Source: Bacteroidota bacterium (GTDB lineage Bacteria; Bacteroidota; Bacteroidia; Bacteroidales; Dysgonomonadaceae). From it: 20,251 nucleotides of DNA. The stretch covers positions 1-20,251 of the forward strand of contig JAEZZZ010000043.1 in the NCBI GenBank assembly GCA_023418255.1, read 5' to 3'. Shown here piece by piece: positions 1 through 6,846 of this stretch (position 1 is its first letter; each line of letters begins with the position of its first letter). The notes under the pieces were generated by a model. The model was not told the origin of the DNA. It saw nothing but the letters and a program-made list of their open reading frames with translations, and searched no databases. Made by a program: the position numbers and the translations under genes.

Positions 1-118
1 CTATTTAGATGAATTTTGCTATAAATTTAATCGAAGATACTTTGGAGAAGCACTTTTCGGAAGATTACTCGTGGCATGTGTAAGTTACAAAAATGAATTT
101 AGGTATAAATACGGATAG
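1..118 (+). CDS. IS1595-family (ISXO2-like) transposase, C-terminal fragment cut by window edge
   Basis: Reading from base 2 gives 38 codons ending in TAG at 116-118. The peptide starts YLDEFCYKFNRR and ends near SYKNEFRYKYG, which I recognise as the C-terminal end of ISXO2-like DDE transposases of the IS1595 family (the 'DEFxxRFNRR' block that follows the last catalytic residue). Only this tail is inside the window, so whether the element is intact to the left cannot be judged. The stop codon lies inside one copy of an 18-nt motif repeated at 516-533. The family assignment rests on motif recognition, not a database search. Confidence 0.72.
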   Translation, partial: YLDEFCYKFNRRYFGEALFGRLLVACVSYKNEFRYKYG

Positions 119-130
119 TCATTAAAATTT
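113..130 (+). repeat. 18-nt direct repeat, copy 1
   Basis: GGATAGTCATTAAAATTT overlaps the transposase stop codon. It matches 16 of 18 positions with the copy at 516-533 in the same orientation. Just downstream (125-142) the sequence AAATTTATTTTTATCCCT resembles the reverse complement of the same motif with a 2-nt gap, so 113-142 may hold the right terminal region of the insertion sequence. Confidence 0.5.
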
Positions 131-287
131 ATTTTTATCCCTGCACTTTGGATTATTTTTTATCGGACAATAGTGATTTTGTTTATTCTTTTATGCTATT
201 TTTTGCCCTTTTTCGCGTCTTTAAACTTTCATTTCTCCAAATAGCCGGCCATTTCTGTTTCCAGGGTGCCTGTTTTTACGTTCTTAT

Positions 288-318
288 CGGAAGTTTTATT
301 GTTGATACTTCCGTTTTT
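288..318 (+). terminator. Plus-strand intrinsic terminator candidate
   Basis: CGGAAGT (288-294) pairs perfectly with ACTTCCG (307-313) around a 12-nt loop, and five T follow (314-318). It lies 170 nt beyond the transposase stop and is the first strong candidate on that strand, so it may end transcripts leaving the insertion sequence. Confidence 0.5.
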
Positions 319-444
319 ACGAATCTTACGGAATGAAAGCTGCGGCATTAAGAAAATTGTTTCCAATAATCGCCATAGAAATTGGACGATGCAAGGATTT
401 GGGCGTGTGTGCCGGAGTGTGAAAACGCACTTTTATCAAAAATA

Positions 445-483
445 TAAAAAGAGCAAGGCTGAAATGCCTATCAATCTTGCTCT
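445..483 (-). terminator. Intrinsic terminator of the GSCFA–MurF/Alr unit
   Basis: Read on the minus strand, AGAGCAAG (483-476) pairs with CTTGCTCT (457-450), an 8-bp perfect stem with an 18-nt loop, and a T-rich tract starts immediately (449-445 and beyond). It lies about 70 nt after the alr stop codon at 552, where the end of that operon is expected. Confidence 0.75.
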
Positions 484-515
484 AAAATTTGATTTTAACG
501 AATAGCCCTATATAG

Positions 516-533
516 GGATAGTCATATAAATTT
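516..533 (+). repeat. 18-nt direct repeat, copy 2
   Basis: GGATAGTCATATAAATTT, same orientation as 113-130 with two mismatches. It overlaps a perfect palindrome CCCTATATAGGG (506-517) and lies 19 nt past the alr stop codon. It could be a solo insertion-sequence end or a small non-autonomous remnant; there is no coding content next to it. Confidence 0.5.
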
Positions 534-551
534 AAAAAAGTCGAGGCAAAG

Positions 552-3020
552 TCACTCTTTAACATACACCCGCTTGACGCGCTGCGAAACGGACGTTAGT
601 ATTTCGTAAGGAATGGTCCCGATGCTCTTGGCAACATGAGTGAGTGTGAGTTTATCACCAAAAATAATGACCTCATCCCCTTCGGTTGCATTTATATCGG
701 TCACATCTACCATGCATAAATCCATGCAAATATTGCCAATAATGGGTGCCAATTCACCATTAATAAGCACGTTCCCATTCCGATTCCCAAATCGACGGTT
801 CAATCCGTCGGCATATCCAATGCGGATTGTTGCGATGCGGGTATCGCGTTTCAATACCTCTTTTCTTCCGTAACCGACCGTTTCGTCGTGTGCGATATTT
901 TTTATCTGTAATATGGTAGATTTCAGCGTACACACATTTTTTAGTCCACTCATTCCGCTGCCGCTAACGCCATAAAGTCCAACACCTAAACGCACTAAAT
1001 CCCATTGAGCATCACGAAAACGCTCAATTCCTGAAGAATTTAAAATGTGTTTCATGATAGGATACTTCATCGCTTTCTGCATCTGATTGGCAACCGTTTG
1101 CAGCGTTTCTATTTGTTGTGTAGTAAAACTGTCCTCCGTTGCATCTTCGCTGGCTGAAAGATGTGAAAAAATTGATTTTACCCGGACCTCTTTCTGTGCT
1201 TTTAACTCATTTGAGAGTTGCGAAATTTCATTTGGAAGAAATCCCAAGCGATGCATCCCCGTATCAATTTTCAGATGAATAGGATAGCGTGTAATGCCCC
1301 TTCTCGCTGCCTCCTTAATGAAAACAGAAAGAATCCTGAAATTGTATATTTCCGGCTCTAAATCGTATGCAAAAAGTTCTTCAAATCCATTAACTTCCGG
1401 GTTTAATACAATGATGGGCAACGTGATGCCATCTTTTCTTAATTGCACACCTTCTTCGGCAACGGCAACCGCCAAATAGTCGCATCGATGATATTGCAAC
1501 GTTTTGGCAATTTCGGTTGCTTCGGCTCCATAAGCGTTTGCTTTGACCATGCAAATTAATTTTACTCCGGGAGCCAGTTTTGATTTATACAGGTTAAAGT
1601 TGTGAACAATTGCATCTAAATTCACCTCCATAACCGTTTCGTGAACGCGTTTTTCCAACAAAGCAGAAATATCTTCAAAATGATAATTGCGCGCGCCTTT
1701 CAAAAGAATTAATTCATTGTTAAACGATTGCCAAACTTTGGATGCAATAAATTGTTCTGTTGTAGAAAAAAACATCTTCTCTGAAACATTGAAGAAGTGA
1801 GCGTTTTCGGTAATATCGTCTCCAATACCTACAATTTTCTCTACTCCGCTCTGCTCAACCATTTCGGCAACTTTTCGGTACAATGTTTTAGGCATGATGC
1901 CGGTTTGCAAAATATCGGAAATCACAAGCGTTTTTTTCAATGTATTGTGTAATTTTCGCTGTTCTTGAAAATCAAGAGCAATCTTTATCGAATTTACGTC
2001 AGAGTTATATGTGTCATTGATGACAATGCAGTTGTTTTTTGCCTGTCGTACATCAAGGCGCATGGCTACGGGTTCGAGTTGTATCATCCGCTTTGAAATA
2101 TCTTCCGGTTTTATGTTGAGATACAACAAAACCGCCAAACAATGAATGGCATTTTCGATGGATGCTTCATCGGTGAAAGGTATGGCTATCACATAATCCA
2201 GATTGAGGAATGAATAATGAATGTGTGTGATATCTGATTTTTTGTCGATACGCGAAATAAATAAAGGTGCATCGGAATTGTGTTTTGACCATGCAAAAGC
2301 TTTTTGACTTAACAGCATCACTTCGGCACATTCTTCGATGAGATGGTTTCCTGCATCGTAGATGAATACGTCACAATTGGTGAAAAGGTGCATTTTTTCT
2401 AAGCACTTTTGTTGCAGTGATGCAAAATTTTCTTGATGTGCTTCGCCTATTTTTGTGAGAATTCCGATTGTCGGTTGAATAATTGGTTCTAGATTTTCCA
2501 TTTCGTCGGGTTTGGATATTCCGGCTTCAAAAATGCCCAATTCTGTATCATTATCCAACTCCCACACAGACAAAGGTACCCCCAACTGTGAATTGTAACT
2601 TCTGGGTGAGCGCACAATGTTGTAGTCGTCGCAAAGCAGCTGATAGAGCCACTCTTTTACAATGGTTTTTCCGTTGCTGCCCGTTATTCCGATAATGGGG
2701 ATATCAAAACGGCTGCGATGAAAGGCTCCTAGTTTTTGCAACGCAAAAAGAGGATTTTTTACCAGTAAAAAATTGGCATCATCATATAGTTTCCATTCCG
2801 ATAATCGCTTGGATACGACAAAGTTTCGCACGCCTGCTTTGTATAAATCGCTCACATAATTATGAGCATCATTGTTTTTGGTTTCCAAAGCAAAAAAGAG
2901 CGTTTCACTCGCATTCAAAAGTTTGCGGCTATCCGTGAGCAAAACAGAGATGGAAGCGTCAACAAAGTTGGTGTCTTTGACGCCTAAAATGGATGCGATA
3001 GTAGAAATTGAATATGTCAT
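552..3020 (-). CDS. murF-alr: Bifunctional UDP-N-acetylmuramoyl-tripeptide–D-alanyl-D-alanine ligase / alanine racemase
   Basis: An 822-residue fusion. The N-terminal part (about 1-455) is MurF, the cytoplasmic ATP-dependent ligase adding D-Ala-D-Ala to UDP-MurNAc-tripeptide: it has the Mur ligase ATP loop GITGSNGKT (111-119), SYNSQLGVPLSVWEL (141-155) and the segment EAGISKPDEM (165-174). The C-terminal part (about 460-822) is a PLP-dependent alanine racemase: the PLP lysine is K493 in MVKANAYG, the second catalytic tyrosine is probably Y717 in VGYGRK, and IGYADG (734-739) and ICMD (764-767) are conserved. Both halves have near full family length, so both activities are expected, covering L-Ala to D-Ala conversion and D-Ala-D-Ala incorporation in one chain. 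This fusion is typical of Bacteroidota. The ATG lies 11 nt after the GSCFA stop, indicating one transcript. The start and both active sites look intact. Confidence 0.96.
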   Translation of the reverse strand: MTYSISTIASILGVKDTNFVDASISVLLTDSRKLLNASETLFFALETKNNDAHNYVSDLYKAGVRNFVVSKRLSEWKLYDDANFLLVKNPLFALQKLGAFHRSRFDIPIIGITGSNGKTIVKEWLYQLLCDDYNIVRSPRSYNSQLGVPLSVWELDNDTELGIFEAGISKPDEMENLEPIIQPTIGILTKIGEAHQENFASLQQKCLEKMHLFTNCDVFIYDAGNHLIEECAEVMLLSQKAFAWSKHNSDAPLFISRIDKKSDITHIHYSFLNLDYVIAIPFTDEASIENAIHCLAVLLYLNIKPEDISKRMIQLEPVAMRLDVRQAKNNCIVINDTYNSDVNSIKIALDFQEQRKLHNTLKKTLVISDILQTGIMPKTLYRKVAEMVEQSGVEKIVGIGDDITENAHFFNVSEKMFFSTTEQFIASKVWQSFNNELILLKGARNYHFEDISALLEKRVHETVMEVNLDAIVHNFNLYKSKLAPGVKLICMVKANAYGAEATEIAKTLQYHRCDYLAVAVAEEGVQLRKDGITLPIIVLNPEVNGFEELFAYDLEPEIYNFRILSVFIKEAARRGITRYPIHLKIDTGMHRLGFLPNEISQLSNELKAQKEVRVKSIFSHLSASEDATEDSFTTQQIETLQTVANQMQKAMKYPIMKHILNSSGIERFRDAQWDLVRLGVGLYGVSGSGMSGLKNVCTLKSTILQIKNIAHDETVGYGRKEVLKRDTRIATIRIGYADGLNRRFGNRNGNVLINGELAPIIGNICMDLCMVDVTDINATEGDEVIIFGDKLTLTHVAKSIGTIPYEILTSVSQRVKRVYVKE

Positions 3021-3031
3021 TTAATTCTGAT

Positions 3032-4024
3032 TTACTGATTGTTAAGATTTGTTTTCAATGCTTTCATTTCTTCATCCACATTAATATAAGGATATCTTTT
3101 AGCGAAAGCGACCACCTTGTTATATGTGCGTTCGAGGAATGTATGATATTCTCCTGATTCTTGATGAATCACACGATGCGACATTGCCTTTTGCAACGAC
3201 TGCCACTCGGAGTTTACCTGATTTGTGTTTTTTGAAAAATAGCTCTCGGCAAAGCGTTTCCAAATATAATTGATCGCTACGGAAGAGGGATGTATCATAT
3301 CTTCCGCATAAAATCGATAATCGCGCAGCTCGTCCATCATGATTTCATAAGCAGGAAAATAGCGAACCGTCTCGGGATAAATATTCCGCAATGCATCAAT
3401 TGATAGGAGTAGCGTGGCTTTGCTCAGTTGATTTTCATAAACCCCATCTTTGAGATGGCGAATCGGGCTCACCGTAAAAATAATGGTAATATTTGGATTT
3501 TGCTCTTTGAGAATGCCAATGGAGTGCTTCCAGCATTTTAAAATATCGTACACGGTCAATCGTGAACGCTCAAAAGTTGAAGCCGGCAGTTTATGGCAGT
3601 TATTGACAACGGTTCCTGTTTCGGTCAATGTATAAATGTACGCCGTACCAAATGTTATGATAAGAAAATCGATGTGTGGCAGAAGCTTTCTTGCTTTTTC
3701 GAACCGATTGGATATTTTTTTGAGGCATTCCGTTTTGTTTATATTAGAAAACGAACCGTGATGCATAAAGCTGTGAAACATGCCGTTGTGATAAAATAGC
3801 TCCGATTCAGGAAATGACCTGTTTTCAATCAGCAGAGATAGTGCCTTGTTTATTGAGAGAGGATTGTACAATATTCCAAAAGGATTTATATCCACAGAAA
3901 ACTTGCTTTCTTGAAGTTTTGTTCCAATATTTTCGGAAAAGCACGAACCCAAAAGCATTATCTTCGACGAGTGAGAAATAGATGGTGCCATGGGTTTTAT
4001 TGTAACCTCTGTACGGAATTCCAT
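3032..4024 (-). CDS. GSCFA domain-containing protein
   Basis: A 330-residue protein named after the N-terminal GSCF block, here LGSCFSENIG (25-34). The family is related to SGNH/GDSL hydrolases: S27 in GSCF would be the nucleophile and D242/H245 in AEDMIHPSS the catalytic pair. The middle block DFLIITFGTAYIYTL (119-133) is also typical. No signal peptide or membrane segment is seen, so a cytoplasmic location is likely. The substrate is unknown; an esterase role in envelope chemistry is inferred only from fold and from the MurF/Alr neighbour 11 nt downstream. In Bacteroidota GSCFA genes commonly sit beside murF-alr, which supports a conserved link. An exact -7 element lies 42 nt upstream of the ATG. 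Confidence 0.9.
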   Translation of the reverse strand: MEFRTEVTIKPMAPSISHSSKIMLLGSCFSENIGTKLQESKFSVDINPFGILYNPLSINKALSLLIENRSFPESELFYHNGMFHSFMHHGSFSNINKTECLKKISNRFEKARKLLPHIDFLIITFGTAYIYTLTETGTVVNNCHKLPASTFERSRLTVYDILKCWKHSIGILKEQNPNITIIFTVSPIRHLKDGVYENQLSKATLLLSIDALRNIYPETVRYFPAYEIMMDELRDYRFYAEDMIHPSSVAINYIWKRFAESYFSKNTNQVNSEWQSLQKAMSHRVIHQESGEYHTFLERTYNKVVAFAKRYPYINVDEEMKALKTNLNNQ

Positions 4025-4065
4025 ACGCGTTTGTTCATTACTGATTTTTATTACTTATCGATTTA

Positions 4066-4073
4066 CAAAAATA
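4066..4073 (-). promoter_or_regulatory. -7 promoter element for the GSCFA–MurF/Alr unit
   Basis: On the minus strand the sequence is TATTTTTG, an exact match to the Bacteroidota -7 consensus TAnnTTTG. Transcription would start near 4059, giving a leader of about 35 nt. No TTG -33 element is found 19-21 nt further upstream. Confidence 0.5.
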
Positions 4074-4154
4074 GCAATAAAGCATATAACTTATCCTTTT
4101 AAGCCATTATATTTTGTGAAAGTAGATAAAGAGAGTTTAAAGGTAAAAAAAGGA

Positions 4155-4197
4155 AACCATTTGACTATAAAAAGAAATGGTTGTCTCACGACAACCA
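4155..4197 (+). promoter_or_regulatory. Two mutually exclusive hairpins, attenuator-like
   Basis: Hairpin A pairs AACCATTT (4155-4162) with AAATGGTT (4175-4182), a perfect 8-bp stem and 12-nt loop. Hairpin B pairs TGGTTGTC (4178-4185) with GACAACCA (4190-4197), a perfect 8-bp stem with a TCAC loop. They share bases 4178-4182, so only one can form at a time. No T-run follows hairpin B, so if this is a switch it probably does not act by simple intrinsic termination. The regulatory role is inferred. Confidence 0.4.
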
Positions 4198-4227
4198 ATC
4201 TTCATTGTTAACCTTAAATCTAATACC

Positions 4228-4332
4228 ATGAAAAACACGATGCAAAGATATGCCTTTTTATGTTATAAAACATACTTCTCCAAATATTTTATCGTGTATT
4301 TTAGACACTTTAACCAAATAGAGTGCCTTTGA
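4228..4332 (+). CDS. 34-codon ORF after the leader hairpins (doubtful)
   Basis: ATG at 4228 to TGA at 4330-4332 encodes MKNTMQRYAFLCYKTYF..., a basic and aromatic 34-residue peptide with no recognised domain. It is preceded by the phrase ACCTTAAATCTAATACC and lies 31 nt after hairpin B. It may be a leader peptide, or the start of an untranslated conserved element. I do not recognise a function; real translation is unproven. Confidence 0.25.
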   Translation: MKNTMQRYAFLCYKTYFSKYFIVYFRHFNQIECL

Positions 4333-4359
4333 GATGTTTTTAAACAGAATTTTACATAT

Positions 4360-5553
4360 TTATTCAATATAAAGTACCAGCCCTTTCAAATATTCTCCTT
4401 CCGGATGAAAAATATTTATCGGATGATCGCCCGGTTGAGTCAGTTGATGTAAGACGCGAACATTTCTACCGGATAGGGCAGCGGCACTGAACACCGCAAG
4501 GCGAAACTGTTCTTTCGAAATAGCTTGCGAACAAGAGAAGGTGAAAAGTATTCCCCCGCGTGCTATTTTATCAAAAGCCAAACGGTTAAGTTTTTTATAT
4601 CCTTGCAATGCATTTTTTATCGCTCCACGATGTTTTGCAAACGCCGGCGGGTCAAGCACTATGGCGTCATACGCATCGGACTTCATTTGCTTCAAAAACT
4701 TAAAAGCATCTTCTGAATGTGCTTGATGTCTTGCATTGTTGCCAAAATTCAGTGCAATGTTTTGATTTGTAAGCGTGATGGCTTTGGCTGAGCTATCAAC
4801 GGAAGCAACCTCTAAGGCTCCGCCTTGCAAAGCATATACCGAAAAACTGCCCGTGTAGCAAAACATATTCAGCACACGCCGTTTATGTGCATAGTATTGA
4901 AACAGAGCACGATTTTCACGCTGATCAAGAAAAAAACCGGTCTTTTGTCCTTTCAACCAATCAACCTGAAATTTCAATCCGTTTTCCGTGGCAATTGTTT
5001 CGGAAATATCCTTACCAAAAAGTGTGCCGGAAATCTCCTCGTTTTCAGACATAAAAGGCAGGGTTCCTTCCGATTTATAAAAAATATGCTGAAGTTCATC
5101 CGGTGCAAAAACTTGAAGCAATGCTTCGGCAATAAGCGCTCTGTCACGATGCATTCCCAGCGAATGAGCCTGCAAAACGGCAGTTGTATCATAAATATCG
5201 ATAATCAATCCGGGAAGATTGTCGCCTTCACCGTGAATCAAGCGATACGAATTGGTTTTGTCCGAAACGATTTGCAATGCTTTCCGCAATAAATAGGCCG
5301 CTTTTAGACGTCGCACATAAAAATCAATATCAATGTCAATGGCGTCAAATGATAAAATGCGCACCGAAATAGTTCCTGTTTGATAATGTCCGAGTCCCAA
5401 AAACGTGCCGGAAGAAGAAAGAACTTTTACCACTTCGCCATCGGTCAAATCAAACGGCTTTTTGGCAATGGCACCGGAAAAAATCCACGGATGAAAGCGC
5501 TGCAACGATTGTTCTTTTTCGGGACGAAGAATGATTTCTTTATACTGTTTCAT
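4360..5553 (-). CDS. rlmI: Class I SAM-dependent 23S rRNA m5C methyltransferase, RlmI-like
   Basis: From the ATG at 5553 the protein has 397 residues, close to the usual RlmI length; a longer upstream reading to 5634 adds 27 residues that belong to the overlapping exonuclease region and is rejected. Residues 1-70 form a PUA-type RNA-binding domain (EIILRPEKEQ, HPWIFSGAI). The family signature KGQKTGFFLDQREN is at 201-214, the SAM site VLNMFCYTGSFSVYAL at 227-242, motif IV DPPAFAK at 301-307 with FSCS at 339-342, and HPEGEYLKGL at 383-392. The family methylates C5 of a cytidine in 23S rRNA (C1962 in E. coli RlmI); the exact site here is inferred. The start overlaps the exonuclease end by 14 nt, so translation is probably coupled. 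Confidence 0.88.
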   Translation of the reverse strand: MKQYKEIILRPEKEQSLQRFHPWIFSGAIAKKPFDLTDGEVVKVLSSSGTFLGLGHYQTGTISVRILSFDAIDIDIDFYVRRLKAAYLLRKALQIVSDKTNSYRLIHGEGDNLPGLIIDIYDTTAVLQAHSLGMHRDRALIAEALLQVFAPDELQHIFYKSEGTLPFMSENEEISGTLFGKDISETIATENGLKFQVDWLKGQKTGFFLDQRENRALFQYYAHKRRVLNMFCYTGSFSVYALQGGALEVASVDSSAKAITLTNQNIALNFGNNARHQAHSEDAFKFLKQMKSDAYDAIVLDPPAFAKHRGAIKNALQGYKKLNRLAFDKIARGGILFTFSCSQAISKEQFRLAVFSAAALSGRNVRVLHQLTQPGDHPINIFHPEGEYLKGLVLYIE

Positions 5554-6133
5554 TATAATTAGTGCTGTTGCATAAGAAGGTATATATTTTGAGACATGCC
5601 CAAGCGTCAAGAGCGGCATAGGCTTTTTGAGCATCGGAAAGTTTTTTGGCCTCCCAATTGGTCAAGCGTTGATTTTTTGTAATTTTTTTCCCAAAAAGGA
5701 TGGCATATATTTTTTGCAAGCTGTTATCCTCAATGCCATATTTATCAACAAACGACTGCAAATCGACAAAATTAGCCGGTTTGTGATTGTATTCTCGATT
5801 GCGGATGGCAGCAAAATCATCACTCAGCGAAAGTCCTATTTTTTTTATGCCGGGATTGCAGATTATGTTGTCAAGACTCCGCAAATAGCCCATTTTATTC
5901 AATCGAAAAAGAAAACATTCATTTTCGGTTGCCAATTGCATAAGTGCTACTTTATTGTGTTGTCCACGACGAAACACCGGTTTTGTTTCTGTATCAAAGC
6001 CAATCACATCACACTCCAACAGCCGATTGATGGCTTTTGTTGCGGACTTTTCGTTTTCAATCACAACGATACACCCTTCAAACTGCTCAATCGGTAACCG
6101 CGCAATCTCCTCTTTTGTTATTTTCAATCCCAC
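5540..6133 (-). CDS. DEDDy-type 3'-5' exonuclease (WRN/RNase D-like domain)
   Basis: A 197-residue single-domain 3'-5' exonuclease. The metal-binding acidic residues are visible in order: D47 and E49 in IGFDTET, D105 or D106 in LSLSDDFAA, and Y172-AAL-D176 in the YxxxD motif, which places it in the DEDDy subgroup. QLATENECFLFRL (66-78) is typical of the family. The start is GTG at 6133: the next Met is residue 65, inside the domain, and GGGGAG lies 6 nt upstream as a strong ribosome binding site, unusual for this phylum. It overlaps the DUF5063 stop by 10 nt and the methyltransferase start by 14 nt. The nucleic-acid substrate is not known; pairing with an rRNA methyltransferase suggests RNA work, but a DNA role is equally possible. 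Confidence 0.88.
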   Translation of the reverse strand: MGLKITKEEIARLPIEQFEGCIVVIENEKSATKAINRLLECDVIGFDTETKPVFRRGQHNKVALMQLATENECFLFRLNKMGYLRSLDNIICNPGIKKIGLSLSDDFAAIRNREYNHKPANFVDLQSFVDKYGIEDNSLQKIYAILFGKKITKNQRLTNWEAKKLSDAQKAYAALDAWACLKIYTFLCNSTNYNETV

Positions 6134-6693
6134 AAAAAACTCCCCATCATATTATGCGAAAAATCAGAATCCGAATCTCCTCCTTCATATAATAAAGAAT
6201 GGAGAGGACGAAGCACGTTTACTAAACGCTGTCCCCAATAGGTTTGGAAATTCTCAATGCAAATGCGTAAGGCAGCGCTCATTTGCTCCGAAAGGTCGTT
6301 TTGATAAACGGAAATAAAATTGCGGATATCCTGATAAATATCGGCAATATTCTCTGAAATGAGCGATGAAATTGGCGTGTCGCTGTATTTCATATCTTCC
6401 ATAAACACATCCAAATAGGCATCATCGTCAGCCATGATATTCGCTACGCGAGAAGCGACAAACATATAATCCTCCTCTTTCACAAACGTGGAAGGTAATT
6501 CGTTATCCACCATTGGTTGTGGAAGTGCCGCAGCCTTAGCATAAAGCAAGGGTAACAGCTGAAGCATCGCTTTTATCCACTCTTCGCGTGTTTGTGACTC
6601 CGCTTTTTCCAACAGAGCGCAAAACTCTACACCCAGTGCGACAAATTCAATTACGTCGCGTGAATATATGGTGTCGTTCTCTTTATTACACAT
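6124..6693 (-). CDS. DUF5063 domain-containing protein
   Basis: A 189-residue, mainly helical acidic protein, first gene of the operon with the exonuclease and methyltransferase. I recognise the overall pattern (VIEFVALGVEFCALLE near the N-terminus, LPLLYAKAAALP in the middle, YWGQRLVNVLRPLH near the C-terminus) as DUF5063, which in Bacteroidota is usually found next to this exonuclease and methyltransferase. The function is unknown. The ATG at 6693 (MCNKENDTIY) is preferred to upstream ATGs at 6798 and 6777, because an exact -7 promoter element lies at 6714-6721, inside the longer reading. No signal peptide or membrane helix. Confidence 0.82.
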   Translation of the reverse strand: MCNKENDTIYSRDVIEFVALGVEFCALLEKAESQTREEWIKAMLQLLPLLYAKAAALPQPMVDNELPSTFVKEEDYMFVASRVANIMADDDAYLDVFMEDMKYSDTPISSLISENIADIYQDIRNFISVYQNDLSEQMSAALRICIENFQTYWGQRLVNVLRPLHSLLYEGGDSDSDFSHNMMGSFLWD

Positions 6694-6713
6694 GTTTTTT
6701 AGTTTGAACGCCA

Positions 6714-6740
6714 CAAATGTACAGAATATTTTTGTAACAA
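6714..6740 (-). promoter_or_regulatory. Promoter of the DUF5063–exonuclease–methyltransferase operon
   Basis: On the minus strand TACATTTG (6721-6714) matches TAnnTTTG exactly. A TTG (6740-6738) lies 16 nt upstream, slightly closer than the usual 19-21. Transcription would begin near 6708, giving a leader of about 15 nt. Confidence 0.5.
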
Positions 6741-6846
6741 TACTGCTTTCTGATGAGCTTTGCTGCCTTGATAGCATCGAAAAGAGTGCTCCAGGCAAAA
6801 TTTTGAAATTACTTACCGCATACCGACTCTTCTGATGTGCGACAAT

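Larger units (their letters stand above)
119..551. other. 433-nt intergenic region between transposase tail and alr-murF end
   Basis: No convincing gene is present. Open frames at 148-336 and 266-505 on the plus strand have no recognisable domain, no promoter-like start and pass through hairpin terminators. The stretch contains a possible insertion-sequence end (113-142), a plus-strand hairpin terminator (288-318), an imperfect duplicated segment (about 271-294 and 312-335), the minus-strand terminator of the MurF/Alr unit (445-483), a 12-nt palindrome CCCTATATAGGG (506-517) and the second copy of the 18-nt repeat (516-533). Confidence 0.55.
4025..4359. other. 335-nt intergenic region with plus-strand leader-like element
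   Basis: It lies between the GSCFA start and the methyltransferase stop, both on the minus strand. It holds the minus-strand promoter of the GSCFA unit and, on the plus strand, a near-consensus -7 element (TATATTTTG, 4108-4116, one base too long in the spacer), two competing hairpins (4155-4182 and 4178-4197) and a 34-codon ORF starting at 4228. No known protein is encoded, and no clear terminator for the methyltransferase operon is visible on the minus strand. Confidence 0.5.

Noticed and set aside
148..505. Two overlapping plus-strand open frames (148-336 and 266-505) as possible small genes
   Set aside because: No recognisable domain or promoter; the first ends after crossing and the second begins just before the hairpin terminator at 288-318, and the second also crosses the minus-strand terminator at 445-483.
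506..517. CCCTATATAGGG as a hairpin terminator
   Set aside because: As a hairpin it has only 4 bp and no T tract; the stronger terminator for the same operon is at 445-483.
4825..5292. 155-codon plus-strand frame within the methyltransferase gene
   Set aside because: Fully covered by the conserved methyltransferase on the other strand; no domain of its own.
5554..5634. Longer methyltransferase starting at 5634
   Set aside because: The extra 27 residues come from the exonuclease coding region in another frame; the start at 5553 gives the usual family length and a conserved N-terminus.
6763..6798. Hairpin after the glycosyltransferase as its terminator
   Set aside because: The stem has a mismatch and a 2-nt bulge and is not followed by a T tract on the minus strand.
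6694..6798. Longer DUF5063 protein starting at 6798
   Set aside because: The extension contains the -7 promoter element and has no conserved-looking residues.
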